A stretch of 64,000 nt of DNA from an uncultured Lachnospiraceae bacterium. Lineage in GTDB: Bacteria > Bacillota > Clostridia > Lachnospirales > Lachnospiraceae. The stretch spans positions 57,359 to 121,358 of the forward strand of contig CAKRFU010000009.1 of NCBI GenBank assembly GCA_934320845.1, in the 5' to 3' direction. Within the stretch, counting starts at the first letter, position 1, and every line of letters begins with the position of its first letter. Made by a program: the position numbers and the translations under genes. Shown one piece after another: positions 1-10,141 of the stretch. The notes beneath the pieces were generated by a model that saw only the letters and a list, made by a program, of their open reading frames with translations, had not been told where the DNA came from and did not search any database.

Positions 1-81
1 ACGCAAAACATTATCCGTCAAAAAGCAACTCGAAACTAATTATATCATAGAGTTATAAAAAGTCAATTCGCAAAAATAATA

Positions 82-110
82 TTGCTACTTTTTCTAAAAT
101 AAGATATACT
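82..110 (+). promoter_or_regulatory. Probable sigma-A promoter of the first gene
   Basis: A -35 box TTGCTA (82-87) and a -10 box TATACT (105-110) are separated by exactly 17 nt. They lie 34 nt before the ATG at 145, which has a G-rich ribosome site (cgggggat). The box match is seen; its use as a promoter is inferred. Confidence 0.6.
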
Positions 111-144
111 TTAAATAAATATGATTTGAGAAACGGGGGATTTT

Positions 145-615
145 ATGAATAATTTACATATGTCAGAAATCTTGTCATCAAAATACGATGTGCATTTAGA
201 TTATCAGATTACTATGTATGACCAGCTTCCATACAAACGAAATGCTGATTTGTGCGGCGAGCAAAACATTGCAATGTACAGCGGACATGTCATAAAGTAT
301 TATATGTGTGATAATAAAGAAAAACAATTTGCTGTAGATAACCATGACGAACAAATCAAAGCTATCCTTGCCCAAATCGAGGCAAATTCTGTTGTCAAAC
401 CTACTGCCGATGATATTGAAGATACATCATCAAATGAACCTGACGGCATATCACAGGAACAGATTCAGACATTACTCGATGATAAACAGGAAAATACTTC
501 AGAAAATATTTCAGCCGAAGAATTTGATTCATTTGGCGAAAGCGATATTGATGACAATGAACCAAACCCTTCAATACCGACCGTTGATGCTTTTGCAGGT
601 ATTGAAGACTGGTAG
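145..615 (+). CDS. Uncharacterised acidic protein, 156 aa
   Basis: I do not recognise this protein. It has no signal peptide and no membrane segment. The first 75 residues are mixed and may fold, with a Cys in DLCGEQ and another in YYMCDN. The C-terminal half is strongly acidic, rich in Asp, Glu, Ser and Asn, and ends in Trp, which suggests a disordered tail. The start is supported by a G-rich ribosome site 6-7 nt upstream and a promoter at 82-110. A terminator follows at 632. It is a single-gene unit convergent with the heat-shock operon. It is probably cytoplasmic, with function unknown. Confidence 0.6.
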   Translation: MNNLHMSEILSSKYDVHLDYQITMYDQLPYKRNADLCGEQNIAMYSGHVIKYYMCDNKEKQFAVDNHDEQIKAILAQIEANSVVKPTADDIEDTSSNEPDGISQEQIQTLLDDKQENTSENISAEEFDSFGESDIDDNEPNPSIPTVDAFAGIEDW

Positions 616-631
616 GTATTACAGATTTAAT

Positions 632-670
632 AAATGGCTGTTTGTACAAAACACAAACAGCCATTTTTAT
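632..670 (+). terminator. Rho-independent terminator between gene 1 and dnaJ
   Basis: A 14-bp stem (632-645 with 653-666) has a 7-nt loop and is followed by a T-rich run on the plus strand. It ends the plus-strand gene. It lies just past the dnaJ stop, so it may also serve the heat-shock operon from the other side, although the T tract is poorer in that direction. Confidence 0.75.
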
Positions 671-681
671 TCTAATAATTT

Positions 682-1836
682 TTATTTCTTTTTTCTACCG
701 AATGGGCCTTTTTTAGTATGTTTTTTGTCTTCCGGTTCATCGTCCTCTTTCTTCTCTCCACGCATGGCTTTATCAAATGCTTCGAGAAGTTCTTTCTGCT
801 CTGAATTCATTTTTGTAGGAACCTCAACAACCAGCGTTACATAATGGTCTCCGCGTATCTGTTTATTTCTAAGTGATGGAACACCTTTATTTCTAAGGCG
901 TACACGGGTATTTGTCTGCGTTCCAGGCTTGACAGTATATATAACCTCTCCGTCAACTGTCTTTATACGGACATCTCCACCGAGTGCTGCCTGCGCAAAT
1001 GTGATAGGTGCTGTTGAGAATATATCTCTGTCCTGTCTTTGGAAAATAGGATGTCTTGATACTGCAACCTCAACTAAAAGGTCACCTCTTTGTCCTCCGT
1101 TTACACCCGGTTCACCTTTATCACGAATTCTTACACACTGTCCATTATCAATACCTGCCGGAATAGATACCGAAATCTTCTTTCTCTTGCTTATATAGCC
1201 TGAACCGCCACAGTCTGAACAGCGTTCTTTTATAATTTTTCCGGTTCCGTGACAATCCGGACACGACTGAACATTTCTTACCACCCCAAATAATGACTGC
1301 TGTGTAAATACAACCTGACCCTTGCCTCCACACTTTTTACATGTTTCAGGTGATGTACCCGGCTTTGCACCTGTTCCATGACAAGTTGCACATTCCTCTT
1401 TCAATGTAACATCAATCTCTTTGTCAACACCAAAACATGCCTCTTCAAATGTAATTCTTACAGATGTACGAATATTCTGTCCTTTCATAGGTCCGTTGCT
1501 CTGGCTTCTTGAGCGACCGCCTCCAAAGAAATCTCCGAATATGTCTCCGAATATGTCTCCCATATCCATACCGCCAAAATCAAAGCCGCCTGCTCCACCT
1601 GCACCGCCATCAAATGCCGCATGACCAAATTGATCATATTGACGTCTCTTATCTGCATCACTAAGAACGGCATATGCCTCCGATGCTTCCTTAAACTTAG
1701 CCTCGGCCTCTTTATCCCCCGGATTCATATCCGGATGATACTTTTTGGCTAATTTTCTATACGCCGATTTTATCTCGGAATCAGACGCTCCCTTACTGAC
1801 ACCCAAGACCTCATAATAATCTCTTTTCTCTGCCAT
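682..1836 (-). CDS. dnaJ: Chaperone protein DnaJ
   Basis: DnaJ is the J-domain co-chaperone that stimulates DnaK ATP hydrolysis and delivers unfolded clients in the cytoplasm. The 384-aa product has the J domain with the HPD triad at residues 34-36, a Gly/Phe-rich stretch around 70-110, and four CxxCxGxG zinc repeats ([32 protein letters not shown]), followed by the C-terminal client-binding region and a basic tail. The start is placed at 1836 because AAGGAG lies 7 nt upstream; an in-frame ATG at 1860 has no such site. It is the last gene of the hrcA-grpE-dnaK-dnaJ operon, separated from dnaK by three hairpins. Confidence 0.95.
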   Translation of the reverse strand: MAEKRDYYEVLGVSKGASDSEIKSAYRKLAKKYHPDMNPGDKEAEAKFKEASEAYAVLSDADKRRQYDQFGHAAFDGGAGGAGGFDFGGMDMGDIFGDIFGDFFGGGRSRSQSNGPMKGQNIRTSVRITFEEACFGVDKEIDVTLKEECATCHGTGAKPGTSPETCKKCGGKGQVVFTQQSLFGVVRNVQSCPDCHGTGKIIKERCSDCGGSGYISKRKKISVSIPAGIDNGQCVRIRDKGEPGVNGGQRGDLLVEVAVSRHPIFQRQDRDIFSTAPITFAQAALGGDVRIKTVDGEVIYTVKPGTQTNTRVRLRNKGVPSLRNKQIRGDHYVTLVVEVPTKMNSEQKELLEAFDKAMRGEKKEDDEPEDKKHTKKGPFGRKKK

Positions 1837-1878
1837 AAAAAACTCCTTATCATAAACCAAACGTCACATAAACCATAA

Positions 1879-1980
1879 GGCCGCCACCGTGGGAGGCAGC
1901 AGCCTGAAATTTTATATTATTTTTTGATGAAGAACGGCTCTGCCGTTCTTCTAATGCCAAAATGCTATAAGCATTTTGGC
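1879..1980 (-). promoter_or_regulatory. Three tandem hairpins between dnaK and dnaJ
   Basis: Three stems follow one another in the dnaK-dnaJ gap. The first is a perfect 10-bp stem (1956-1965 with 1971-1980) and the second a perfect 9-bp stem (1930-1938 with 1942-1950). The third (1879-1888 with 1895-1904) pairs fully on the minus-strand RNA if G-U pairs are allowed. No strong T run follows, so they look more like mRNA-stabilising or processing elements than full terminators. They could set a lower DnaJ than DnaK level. Confidence 0.6.
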
Positions 1981-1983
1981 TAT

Positions 1984-3852
1984 TTATACCTCGCGGTAAT
2001 CTCCGTCTACAACGTCATCTGCACCGGCATTTGCATCGTTTGCTGCTCCTGCACCCATATCAGGGCCTGCTCCTGCTGCACCCTGTGCCTGAGCCTGCTC
2101 ATACATCTTCTGGAATACACCCTGTGCACTTTCCATAAGTTTTTCTTTACCTGCTTTAAGTTCATCAATTTCACTGTCAGTCATAGATTCAGGATTTGTC
2201 TTTTCTACAACTGCTTTAAGTGCATCAATGTCTGCCTGAACTTTTTCTTTCTCAGCAGCATCTACTTTGTCACCTGCTTCATCAAGAGCTTTCTGTGTCT
2301 GGAATACCATGCTGTCTGCTTCGTTTCTTGCATCGATTCCCTCTTTACGCTTCTTATCCTCAGCCTCAAACTGTGCTGCTTCCTTAACAGCCTTATCAAT
2401 ATCTTCATCAGACATATTTGAGCCTGCTGTGATTGTGATATGCTGCTCTTTTCCTGTACCGAGGTCTTTTGCTGAAACATTTACGATACCGTTTGCATCA
2501 ATATCAAATGTAACTTCAATCTGTGGAACACCTCTTCTTGCTGGTGGGATACCGTCAAGTCTGAACTGTCCGAGTGATTTATTATCTTTAGCAAACTGTC
2601 TCTCACCCTGAAGTACATTGATATCAACTGCGCTCTGGTTATCAGCAGCTGTAGAGAATATCTGGCTCTTCTTTGTAGGAATTGTAGTATTTCTCTCGAT
2701 AAGTCTTGTAGCAACTCCACCCATTGTCTCGATTGAAAGTGAAAGTGGTGTTACATCAAGAAGCAGGATATCACCTGCGCCTGCATCTCCGGCAAGTTTT
2801 CCACCCTGTACTGATGCACCGATTGCTACACACTCATCAGGGTTGAGTGATTTGCTTGGCTCATGTCCTGTAAGCTGTTTAACTTTATCCTGTACTGCAG
2901 GGATACGTGTAGAACCACCTACAAGTAATACTTTTCCAAGTTCAGAAGCTGTGATACCTGCATCGTTAAGTGCATTCTGTACAGGTGTTGCTGTTGCTTC
3001 TACAAGGTCATGTGTAAGTTCATCAAATTTAGCTCTTGAAAGATCCATGTCAAAATGCTTTGGTCCTTCTGCTGTTGCTGTGATGAATGGAAGATTGATG
3101 TTTGTTGTTGTAGCTGATGAAAGTTCTTTCTTTGCTTTCTCAGCAGCTTCTTTCAATCTCTGAAGTGCCATCTTATCTGTTGAAAGGTCAATACCTTCTT
3201 TACTCTTAAATTCCTGAATCATGTAATCTGTAATCTTCTGGTCAAAGTCATCACCACCAAGATGATTGTTTCCTGATGTTGCTAATACTTCGATAACTCC
3301 GTCACCAATCTCAATGATAGATACATCAAATGTACCACCACCTAAATCGTAAACCATGATTTTCTGCTCTTTTTCATTGTCAAGACCATAAGCAAGTGCT
3401 GCTGCTGTTGGCTCGTTGATAATTCTCTTTACATCAAGACCGGCAATCTTACCTGCATCTTTTGTAGCCTGACGCTGTGCGTCATTGAAATATGCAGGAA
3501 CTGTAATAACTGCTTCTGTAACTTTCTCACCGAGATAACTCTCAGCATCACCCTTTAATTTCTGAAGAACCATTGCTGAAATTTCCTGCGGAGAATATTT
3601 TTTGTCATCTATTGTAACTTTATAATCAGAACCCATGTGTCTCTTGATAGAAGAAATTGTCTTGTCAGCATTTGTAACTGCCTGACGTTTTGCAGGCTCA
3701 CCTACAAGTCTCTCTCCTGTCTTTGTAAATGCAACAACTGAAGGTGTTGTTCTTGCTCCCTCTGTATTTGCAACTACTACAGGTTTTCCACCTTCCATAA
3801 CTGCTACACAAGAGTTTGTTGTTCCTAAATCAATACCAATAATCTTACTCAT
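1984..3852 (-). CDS. dnaK: Chaperone protein DnaK (Hsp70)
   Basis: DnaK is the cytoplasmic Hsp70 ATP-dependent chaperone, working with DnaJ and GrpE. The 622-aa product begins [15 protein letters not shown], the Hsp70 phosphate-binding signature, and has the second signature [13 protein letters not shown] near residue 170 and the third near 310. The substrate-binding domain with the NVSAKD motif and an Ala/Gly/Asp-rich tail follow. The length is normal. A clear AGGAGG precedes the ATG. It lies 48 nt after grpE and is co-transcribed from the CIRCE-controlled promoter upstream of hrcA. Confidence 0.98.
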   Translation of the reverse strand: MSKIIGIDLGTTNSCVAVMEGGKPVVVANTEGARTTPSVVAFTKTGERLVGEPAKRQAVTNADKTISSIKRHMGSDYKVTIDDKKYSPQEISAMVLQKLKGDAESYLGEKVTEAVITVPAYFNDAQRQATKDAGKIAGLDVKRIINEPTAAALAYGLDNEKEQKIMVYDLGGGTFDVSIIEIGDGVIEVLATSGNNHLGGDDFDQKITDYMIQEFKSKEGIDLSTDKMALQRLKEAAEKAKKELSSATTTNINLPFITATAEGPKHFDMDLSRAKFDELTHDLVEATATPVQNALNDAGITASELGKVLLVGGSTRIPAVQDKVKQLTGHEPSKSLNPDECVAIGASVQGGKLAGDAGAGDILLLDVTPLSLSIETMGGVATRLIERNTTIPTKKSQIFSTAADNQSAVDINVLQGERQFAKDNKSLGQFRLDGIPPARRGVPQIEVTFDIDANGIVNVSAKDLGTGKEQHITITAGSNMSDEDIDKAVKEAAQFEAEDKKRKEGIDARNEADSMVFQTQKALDEAGDKVDAAEKEKVQADIDALKAVVEKTNPESMTDSEIDELKAGKEKLMESAQGVFQKMYEQAQAQGAAGAGPDMGAGAANDANAGADDVVDGDYREV

Positions 3853-3900
3853 AATGATTGCCTCCTATATTATAATCTCTTTATTTCATATTTTATTAAA

Positions 3901-4536
3901 CTAATTAACTACTTTTACCATGCTGTGTCTTACAACACTTTCTTTGTACATGTAACCTTTCTGCATTTCCTCGGCAACTGTTCCGCTTTCCAATGAATCA
4001 TCATCGACAGCCATAACAGCGTTGTGAAGGTTCGGGTCAAACTCTTTTCCTACTGCTTCAATAGGCTTAACTCCCATCTCTTCAAAAGCAGTGAGCATCT
4101 GTTTGTAAACCATCTCCACTCCTTTGACAAAAGGTGCATCCTTTTCTTCCTCAGGAACTCCCTGTAATCCTCTCTCAAAGTTATCCATAACCGGAAGAAT
4201 TTTCTCAATCACACTCTTTGCCCCAACTTCAAACATCTGGCTCTTTTCTTTTTCTGAACGCTTACGGAAATTTTCAAACTCAGCAAGCTGTCTTACTCTC
4301 ATATCTTCAAGTTCTTTAACTTTCTCTTCAAGCTTTTCAACTGCCTTGTCTTTCTTTCTTCCAAATTTCTTTTCTTTCTTCGGAGTCTCATCGCCGGAAG
4401 CTTCTTCTTTAGAAGTTTCCTCTTTTTTATCCTCTGCTGTTTCTACTGTTTCTTCCACAGCATCATCAACACTATTCTCATCTTTTACTTCTTCAGTATC
4501 TATGTCTTTTTTAATATCTTTATTATCTGCTGCCAC
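3901..4536 (-). CDS. grpE: Nucleotide exchange factor GrpE
   Basis: GrpE releases ADP from DnaK. The 211-aa product has a long, charged, Glu/Lys-rich N-terminal extension (residues 1-70), then a coiled coil (about 65-115) and the conserved C-terminal beta domain with the GKEFDPNLHNAV motif and the closing MVKV. The start codon is GTG at 4536, preceded by AGAGAGGTGG. It sits 20 nt after hrcA and before dnaK, the usual Bacillota class I heat-shock order. Confidence 0.95.
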   Translation of the reverse strand: MAADNKDIKKDIDTEEVKDENSVDDAVEETVETAEDKKEETSKEEASGDETPKKEKKFGRKKDKAVEKLEEKVKELEDMRVRQLAEFENFRKRSEKEKSQMFEVGAKSVIEKILPVMDNFERGLQGVPEEEKDAPFVKGVEMVYKQMLTAFEEMGVKPIEAVGKEFDPNLHNAVMAVDDDSLESGTVAEEMQKGYMYKESVVRHSMVKVVN

Positions 4537-4556
4537 TTCCTGACCACCTCTCTTAT

Positions 4557-5618
4557 TTATTTGTCCTTGAATATATCATCAAGTTCAGACATTAGCGACT
4601 GCAATGTACTTACAACCTTGTCATAATCCATTCGTTTTGGTCCTACAATACCAATCTTTCCATATACACCTTCATGTATCTTGTATGTCGCTGTAACAAC
4701 TGAACAATCTTTCATGGTATCTACCTTTGTTTCATTTCCAATGTAAACCTGAATGTCATGAGTGTCACTTGAACCCGCTTTCTTAGAATCCTGCCCATCC
4801 GCTTTTGATTCTGCCGTGTCAAGCCAGTCACCTATAATATTTTTTTCCTCAAAGGCATTTAATATCTCTGTTGCACTTGCCTTATCTGAAAGTTCAGGAT
4901 ATTTTAAAATATTTGTAGCACCACTCGTATAAATTTCTAAATCATCATCTTCAGTAAGTGCTTTGCCGATAACTTCCAAAACCGAATCGATAACTTCAGT
5001 ATGGCTGCCAACCTGTTCTTTTATCTTTCTGATAATAGCCAGATTCATTTCGGTAACATCAAGACCGTTCAACGTGGTATTTAAGATAAAGTTTAACTTT
5101 ACCATCATCTCCTGATCTATCGAACCCTCGACTTTTACCATCTCATTTTTTACTACATTGTTGTCAAGAACTATGACCGCCAGAATGCTGTCTGCATCAA
5201 CTTGTGTAAGCTGGATAAACTTAACCTTCTTCGACTCATATCTCGGTCCCGAAACAAGTGTCGCATAGTTTGTATTGTTGGCGAGAAGCTTAGCTACCTG
5301 TTTAAGCAATACGTCTATCTTTCCCGCTTTTTGTTCAAGTTCATCTTTCAGATTCATAACTTCACTTGTCTTATCATCAAGCATCGTATCTACATAAAGA
5401 CGATAACCTTTGTCAGAAGGAATTCTGCCTGCCGATGTATGAGGCTGTATGATATATCCCATCTCCTCAAGATCAGACATCTCATTTCGGATAGTCGCTG
5501 AACTTAGATTCAAGTCTGTATCTTTTGAAATCGTTCTTGAACCAACCGGCTCTCCGGTTTCAAGATAAGTTCTGATAATCGTTTGAAGTATCTTTAACTT
5601 TCTATCATCTAACTCCAC
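4557..5618 (-). CDS. hrcA: Heat-inducible transcription repressor HrcA
   Basis: HrcA represses class I heat-shock genes by binding CIRCE. The 353-aa product has the N-terminal winged helix (DRKLKILQTIIRTYLETGEPVGSRTI is split here by normal spacing, with the motif GEPVGSR at about 22-28), the conserved RNEMSDLEEMGYI recognition region, the SAGRIPSDKGYR motif and the C-terminal domain with VGPKRMDYDKV. The start is GTG with GGGAG upstream. It is the first gene of the operon and lies directly downstream of a perfect CIRCE, so it should be autoregulated. Confidence 0.97.
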   Translation of the reverse strand: MELDDRKLKILQTIIRTYLETGEPVGSRTISKDTDLNLSSATIRNEMSDLEEMGYIIQPHTSAGRIPSDKGYRLYVDTMLDDKTSEVMNLKDELEQKAGKIDVLLKQVAKLLANNTNYATLVSGPRYESKKVKFIQLTQVDADSILAVIVLDNNVVKNEMVKVEGSIDQEMMVKLNFILNTTLNGLDVTEMNLAIIRKIKEQVGSHTEVIDSVLEVIGKALTEDDDLEIYTSGATNILKYPELSDKASATEILNAFEEKNIIGDWLDTAESKADGQDSKKAGSSDTHDIQVYIGNETKVDTMKDCSVVTATYKIHEGVYGKIGIVGPKRMDYDKVVSTLQSLMSELDDIFKDK

Positions 5619-5643
5619 TTAACCACTCCCTTCTGTTTCTCTG

Positions 5644-5670
5644 TTAGCACTCTTTGTAGTGGAGTGCTAA
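5644..5670 (-). promoter_or_regulatory. CIRCE operator (HrcA binding site)
   Basis: The inverted repeat TTAGCACTC (5644-5652), 9 nt, GAGTGCTAA (5662-5670) matches the CIRCE consensus at every position with the canonical spacing. It lies 25 nt before the hrcA start and just downstream of the promoter -10 box. Confidence 0.98.
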
Positions 5671-5682
5671 CATCTATAAAGT

Positions 5683-5711
5683 AAGATAGCACGCATATAA
5701 AATCTTGTCAA
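5683..5711 (-). promoter_or_regulatory. Sigma-A promoter of the hrcA operon
   Basis: Read on the minus strand, TTGACA (5706-5711) is followed after 17 nt by TATCTT (5683-5688). The CIRCE site follows about 12 nt later, where bound HrcA would cover the start point. Confidence 0.9.
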
Positions 5712-5885
5712 GGATATTTTGAAACTTTTTTATTTTTTTTACAACTTAATACTGAAGTCTTACCAAATAAGTCGATATAATAGATATATATATTATCTTT
5801 ACAAAGAATAAATATAATATATTATATATAGAAAGACATCTGCGACATACTAATACAAATAATGTTTCAAAAAACGAGGAAAAAT

Positions 5886-8117
5886 ATGGACAATAATACA
5901 AATAGAATAAATTCATTAAATGCAAACAGATTAAACAGCCAGACATCAAACGGGCGTGCACAGTCAAGAACAGCCACATCACGCGGTGGAAACGCAGGCA
6001 CACAAAGTTCAGGTTCCGTATCACGCACCCCCGGTGGAAACAGTGACTATGGCGTTGCCAGGAGTGCAACCCAGCTCAGAGTCGGTGACATTGTAAAAGG
6101 TGAAATTTCTGACCTGAGAGGCAACGAGATAACTGTTACTCTTGATAACAATACCATATTAAAAGGATATATCGAGGACAGCTCAAAGCTTTCAATCGGA
6201 CAAACTGCTGCCTTTTCACTCAGCAGTCCAAATCCCGGTCAGATTTTGCTCTCTCCTGTCAAAAACAGCTACTCCGACACAGAATTAAATCTTATAAATA
6301 AAGCCCTTGAAGAAGCAGGACTTCCCAATACAGAGCACAATCAGGCAACCGTAAAAGCTCTTATGGACAATCTCCTGCCCATAAACAAGGAGTCGATACA
6401 GTCTCTTATGCAGCAGGCATATGACTGCAAAACAGAAGATTTTTCTACTCTTGCCATAATGAAAAGACTTATGATGGATATAAATGAAGATACCGTATCA
6501 CAATTTTCAAGTTACAGACACGGAACATACCATCTTATCGACAAGCTTTCTACACTTTCTTCGGAAATACCTGATTTGCTTGGTTCACTTTCACAAAATG
6601 CCGATTCACATTCAGTTGCCGCATTTGGCGAAAAGCTTATATCAATACTCTTTCAGTCGTTCGATGAGGAAAACAATATGTCAAATTCCCCTTCCATATC
6701 TTTTCTGACTGATTCAGAGCATCAGGAACTTATGGATATACTTTCTAATACGGCAATGACAGAAGATACTCTCGAACAGCTTGAAAATGGTACGTTGTCT
6801 CTCCATGATGCACTTACCATACTCAGGGATTCTGCCGGAAGCAAATCCCTTGTCTTTCCTGACGGGACAAATACCACAAACGAGCTTTTTCAGCAGACAC
6901 TTTTAAATATTGACAGTACACTTGAATCCGCAACGGATATTTCAGAATTGAAAAATACAGATTTATTTAAAAATATTCCTACTATCAATGAAAATGCACC
7001 GATAAACGAAACCTTAGAAGCTTCCGATACCGATGAAACCTTTGAGGCCTTAGAAAATGCAGAAACTGCTGATGATTTGTCCGAAAACACCATAGCACCG
7101 GACAATACTGCATCTGACAGCAAAATTGGATTTGCTGCAAAATTCCTTCATAATATTACGGAAAGTGCAAAAAATTCAATCAACAGTATGTTACAGCAAT
7201 CATCACAAAATGTTGATAATACACAGTCATCAGCTTCAAATACCGTTATTGATACGCTCTGTGAAAAATTTCAGACATTAGGCAGAGAAAATGACTATCT
7301 TAGTACATTTCTCGATAAGGATGCCAGAACAGAACTTTTAAACACGCTCTCAAAATTACCTATAAGCAGATCTCTCATTGTAAAAATTGCTTCCGGAAAT
7401 GCCAGTGCAAAAGAAGTTCTTACTGTCATTAAAAATGTCATTCCGCTGGCAGATCCTGAACTTATAAGTGAACTTTTTAAGTCCCAGTCTTTTGAATCTT
7501 TGTTTTCAAAGGTGCTGCAAAGTACATGGACGCTTTCACCACAAAAATTAAAAGATGGCGAAAACATAAATTCTTTCTACAACAAAATGCAGGAACAGTT
7601 AAAAGATTTTGAGACACTTATAAAATCAAACCTTTCGGGTCAGGATTCCGATAACTTAGGTCAGAATGCAAGAGATGCTCAAAGCAATATCGAATTTATG
7701 AAAACTTTAAGTGAAGCATTTTCATATTTTCAAATGCCGCTAAAACTTAAAAATCAAGATGCACACGGTGACCTCTATGTATACACTAAAAAAGAAAAAT
7801 TAAGAACAAACCCTGACAATATACATGTGCTTTTACATCTTGATATGGAAAATTTAGGTGCACTTGATGTCTATCTTGACAAAAATCATAATGAAATAAA
7901 TACAAAATTTATATCAGACAATGACAAGTCAATTGACCTTCTTGCCACAAATGCGGATATGTTAAAAGATGCACTTAACTCTCAGGGATATGCCTGCCAC
8001 GTTAAAATAGAAAAAGCTGATGCAAGCACGAGCACAATTGATGAATTTATAAATACAAAGATAAACACACAACAGACAACGGAAATGAAAAGGTTCTCTT
8101 TTGATATAAGAGCCTAG
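5886..8117 (+). CDS. FliK-like flagellar hook-length control protein
   Basis: This 743-aa protein has an Asn/Ser/Thr-rich N-terminus, a long central part with several acidic low-complexity stretches, and a C-terminal part (about 600-720) that resembles the Flg_hook domain of FliK: a line such as LHLDMENLGALDVYL, then a strand, then a leucine-rich helix (LLATNADMLKDALNSQGY). FliK is secreted by the flagellar export apparatus and switches it from hook to filament export. No other flagellar gene is nearby, so the assignment rests on that C-terminus alone. The start at 5886 is chosen over an ATG 24 nt upstream because GAGGA lies 6 nt before it. A generic c-di-GMP or surface function cannot be excluded. 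Confidence 0.62.
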   Translation: MDNNTNRINSLNANRLNSQTSNGRAQSRTATSRGGNAGTQSSGSVSRTPGGNSDYGVARSATQLRVGDIVKGEISDLRGNEITVTLDNNTILKGYIEDSSKLSIGQTAAFSLSSPNPGQILLSPVKNSYSDTELNLINKALEEAGLPNTEHNQATVKALMDNLLPINKESIQSLMQQAYDCKTEDFSTLAIMKRLMMDINEDTVSQFSSYRHGTYHLIDKLSTLSSEIPDLLGSLSQNADSHSVAAFGEKLISILFQSFDEENNMSNSPSISFLTDSEHQELMDILSNTAMTEDTLEQLENGTLSLHDALTILRDSAGSKSLVFPDGTNTTNELFQQTLLNIDSTLESATDISELKNTDLFKNIPTINENAPINETLEASDTDETFEALENAETADDLSENTIAPDNTASDSKIGFAAKFLHNITESAKNSINSMLQQSSQNVDNTQSSASNTVIDTLCEKFQTLGRENDYLSTFLDKDARTELLNTLSKLPISRSLIVKIASGNASAKEVLTVIKNVIPLADPELISELFKSQSFESLFSKVLQSTWTLSPQKLKDGENINSFYNKMQEQLKDFETLIKSNLSGQDSDNLGQNARDAQSNIEFMKTLSEAFSYFQMPLKLKNQDAHGDLYVYTKKEKLRTNPDNIHVLLHLDMENLGALDVYLDKNHNEINTKFISDNDKSIDLLATNADMLKDALNSQGYACHVKIEKADASTSTIDEFINTKINTQQTTEMKRFSFDIRA

Positions 8118-8171
8118 TACAACGAACAATTAATTATTGATACATTAAAATGTGCGCCGTTGGGCACACTA

Positions 8172-8228
8172 AAAAAATGCTCCCTTTCTTATACACCTTA
8201 TACACCGGAAAGGAAGCATTTTTTATGG
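8172..8228. terminator. Bidirectional terminator between the FliK-like and PilZ genes
   Basis: A 17-bp stem with a single mismatch (8172-8188 with 8208-8224) starts with an A run and ends with a T run, so it can stop transcription from both sides. It lies between two convergent genes. Confidence 0.8.
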
Positions 8229-8277
8229 AATAAGAAATTAATTGCTCGTAACATAGAGGAAAAATTATCTTTTAGAT

Positions 8278-8661
8278 TTATTCGTTTTGCTCATCTTCAT
8301 CAGAATGACATTTTGAATATTCATTTTCTATATCATCAAATATATAGTCAAATATTGATGGCATGCCCACAAATTCACATCCGTAAAGTGTAGTTCCGTC
8401 ATCTTTCTGCTTTCTTCTGACTATCTGCACAACACAGTTTAAACAGTCATTCTTTTTTTCAAATTCAAGTCTTGAATTAAAATAAAAACCTATTGGCAAA
8501 ACACTTTTAGTTATAAAACCAATACCATTTCTGGAAATATCTGTTATCTCAACGGGCGCACTTATATTTTTCACATGAACATTATCCTGTTTAAATAACG
8601 ATGATACTTCAAGATGCATAGTAATTGGTATTCGTTTACTTCTTCTTTTTTCTGCACCCAT
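8278..8661 (-). CDS. PilZ domain protein, 127 aa
   Basis: A single-domain PilZ protein, a family that binds cyclic di-GMP. Both halves of the signature are visible: a basic RxxxR-type stretch near the start (EKRRSKRIP) and DISRNGIG at about residues 41-48. The tail is acidic and Glu/Asp-rich. The start at 8661 has a strong GGAGG 8 nt upstream. It lies 26 nt after gatB on the same strand, so it probably rides on the gat transcript, although no functional link is known. It has no membrane segment and should be cytoplasmic. Its target may be motility, given the FliK-like neighbour. Confidence 0.85.
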   Translation of the reverse strand: MGAEKRRSKRIPITMHLEVSSLFKQDNVHVKNISAPVEITDISRNGIGFITKSVLPIGFYFNSRLEFEKKNDCLNCVVQIVRRKQKDDGTTLYGCEFVGMPSIFDYIFDDIENEYSKCHSDEDEQNE

Positions 8662-8687
8662 ACCCTCACCTCCATTTTTATTTAAAT

Positions 8688-10124
8688 CTACCTGTCAAGT
8701 ATTTCTTTTAATATCTGATTTATCATTCCCGGATCAGCTTTTCCCTGTGTAGCTTTCATAGTCTGACCTACAAGGAAACCTATAGCTTTTTTCTTTCCGC
8801 TGTGATAATCTTCTACTGACTGTGGATTGTCGTCAACTATCTTCTCAATAGTTTCTTTTAATGCTCCATCGTCAGTATCATTTTTAAGACCATTTTCCTC
8901 AACATACTTTTCAGGGTCAATATCGTCAGTAAATATCTTTTCAAAAACTTCTTTTGCAACTGAACTGTTAATAACTCTGCTTTCTGCAAGATTTATAAGC
9001 TTTGCAAGATTTTCAGGAGAGAATTTAAGCTGTTCAGGCTCCATCTCATTTTCCTTCATAAGACGCATTGTCTCAACCATAAGCCAGTTTGATACTTTCT
9101 TAGGGTTGTTGCAAAGTGCTGTTGTAGCTTCAAAAATATCAGCAAGATGCTTATTTCCCGTAAGAATGTCCGCATCATATTCAGGAAGTTTATATTCTTC
9201 AACATATCTTGCAAACTTCTCATCTCTGAATTCAGGCTGGTTTTTCTTTATCTCTTCAAGCCATTCATCACTTATAATTATAGGAACAAGGTCAGGTTCA
9301 GGGAAATATCTGTAATCCTGCGCATCCTCTTTTGAACGCATCGCATAAGAATACTCTTTTGTGTCATCCCATCTTCTTGTCTCCTGTACAACCTTTTCAC
9401 CTGCTTCTATAAGGTCTATCTGACGCTCTCTTTCTCCTTCTATCGCTCTTGCAATAGCTTTGAATGAGTTAAGATTTTTCATCTCTGTTCTTGTTCCAAA
9501 CTCTGCAGTTCCAACCTCTCTTACTGAAAGGTTTACATCGGCACGCATTGAACCTTCCTGTAATTTACAATCAGAAGCACCGAGGTACTGAACGATAAGT
9601 CTGAGTTTTTCAAGATATGCGATAACTTCCTCAGCAGACCTCATATCAGGCTCAGATACTATCTCGATAAGCGGTACACCTGAACGGTTAAAGTCTACAA
9701 GTGAACTCTCGCCCCACTCGTCATGAACAAGTTTTCCCGCATCTTCCTCCATATGAATCTCATGTATACCGATACTCTTCTTAACACCGCTTTCCGTCTC
9801 TATATCAATATGTCCGTTTCTGCATATAGGCTGATATAACTGCGAAATCTGATAATTCTGCGGGTTATCGGGATAAAAATAATTTTTTCTGTCAAATTTA
9901 CAATTCTGTGTAATTGTACAATTTGTGGCAATACCTACTGCCGTGGCATATTCAACAACCTTTTTATTAAGTACCGGAAGTGACCCCGGCATACCTGTAC
10001 ATACAGGGCATGTATGTGAATTTGGTTTTCCGCCAAATTCTGTAGAACATCCGCAAAAAATCTTTGTCTTTGTGGCAAGCTCTACATGTACTTCCAATCC
10101 TATGACTGTTTCATACTGTTTCAT
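8688..10124 (-). CDS. gatB: Asp-tRNA(Asn)/Glu-tRNA(Gln) amidotransferase subunit B
   Basis: GatB is the tRNA-binding and kinase subunit of GatCAB, which phosphorylates and then amidates the misacylated tRNA. The 478-aa product shows the family opening with GLEVHVEL, the zinc-type cysteine cluster (FCGCS and CPVC), the motif with NRSGVPLIEIVSEPD, and the C-terminal YqeY-like tail domain ending in QILKEILDR. The length is typical. It follows gatA by 17 nt and completes the gatC-gatA-gatB operon. A window with GatCAB implies that at least one of Gln-tRNA or Asn-tRNA is made indirectly in this organism. Confidence 0.97.
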   Translation of the reverse strand: MKQYETVIGLEVHVELATKTKIFCGCSTEFGGKPNSHTCPVCTGMPGSLPVLNKKVVEYATAVGIATNCTITQNCKFDRKNYFYPDNPQNYQISQLYQPICRNGHIDIETESGVKKSIGIHEIHMEEDAGKLVHDEWGESSLVDFNRSGVPLIEIVSEPDMRSAEEVIAYLEKLRLIVQYLGASDCKLQEGSMRADVNLSVREVGTAEFGTRTEMKNLNSFKAIARAIEGERERQIDLIEAGEKVVQETRRWDDTKEYSYAMRSKEDAQDYRYFPEPDLVPIIISDEWLEEIKKNQPEFRDEKFARYVEEYKLPEYDADILTGNKHLADIFEATTALCNNPKKVSNWLMVETMRLMKENEMEPEQLKFSPENLAKLINLAESRVINSSVAKEVFEKIFTDDIDPEKYVEENGLKNDTDDGALKETIEKIVDDNPQSVEDYHSGKKKAIGFLVGQTMKATQGKADPGMINQILKEILDR

Positions 10125-10141
10125 ACTTTACCTCTTTTCCA

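Noticed and set aside
2618..3163. 181-codon open frame antisense to dnaK
   Set aside because: It mirrors the codon bias of dnaK, has no ribosome site and no recognisable product; several similar shadows exist over conserved genes.
5771..5781. GTCGATAT, similar to a flagellar sigma-D -10 box, before the FliK-like gene
   Set aside because: No TAAA-type -35 box lies at the required distance; the overlapping TATAAT could as well be a sigma-A -10. Left unannotated.
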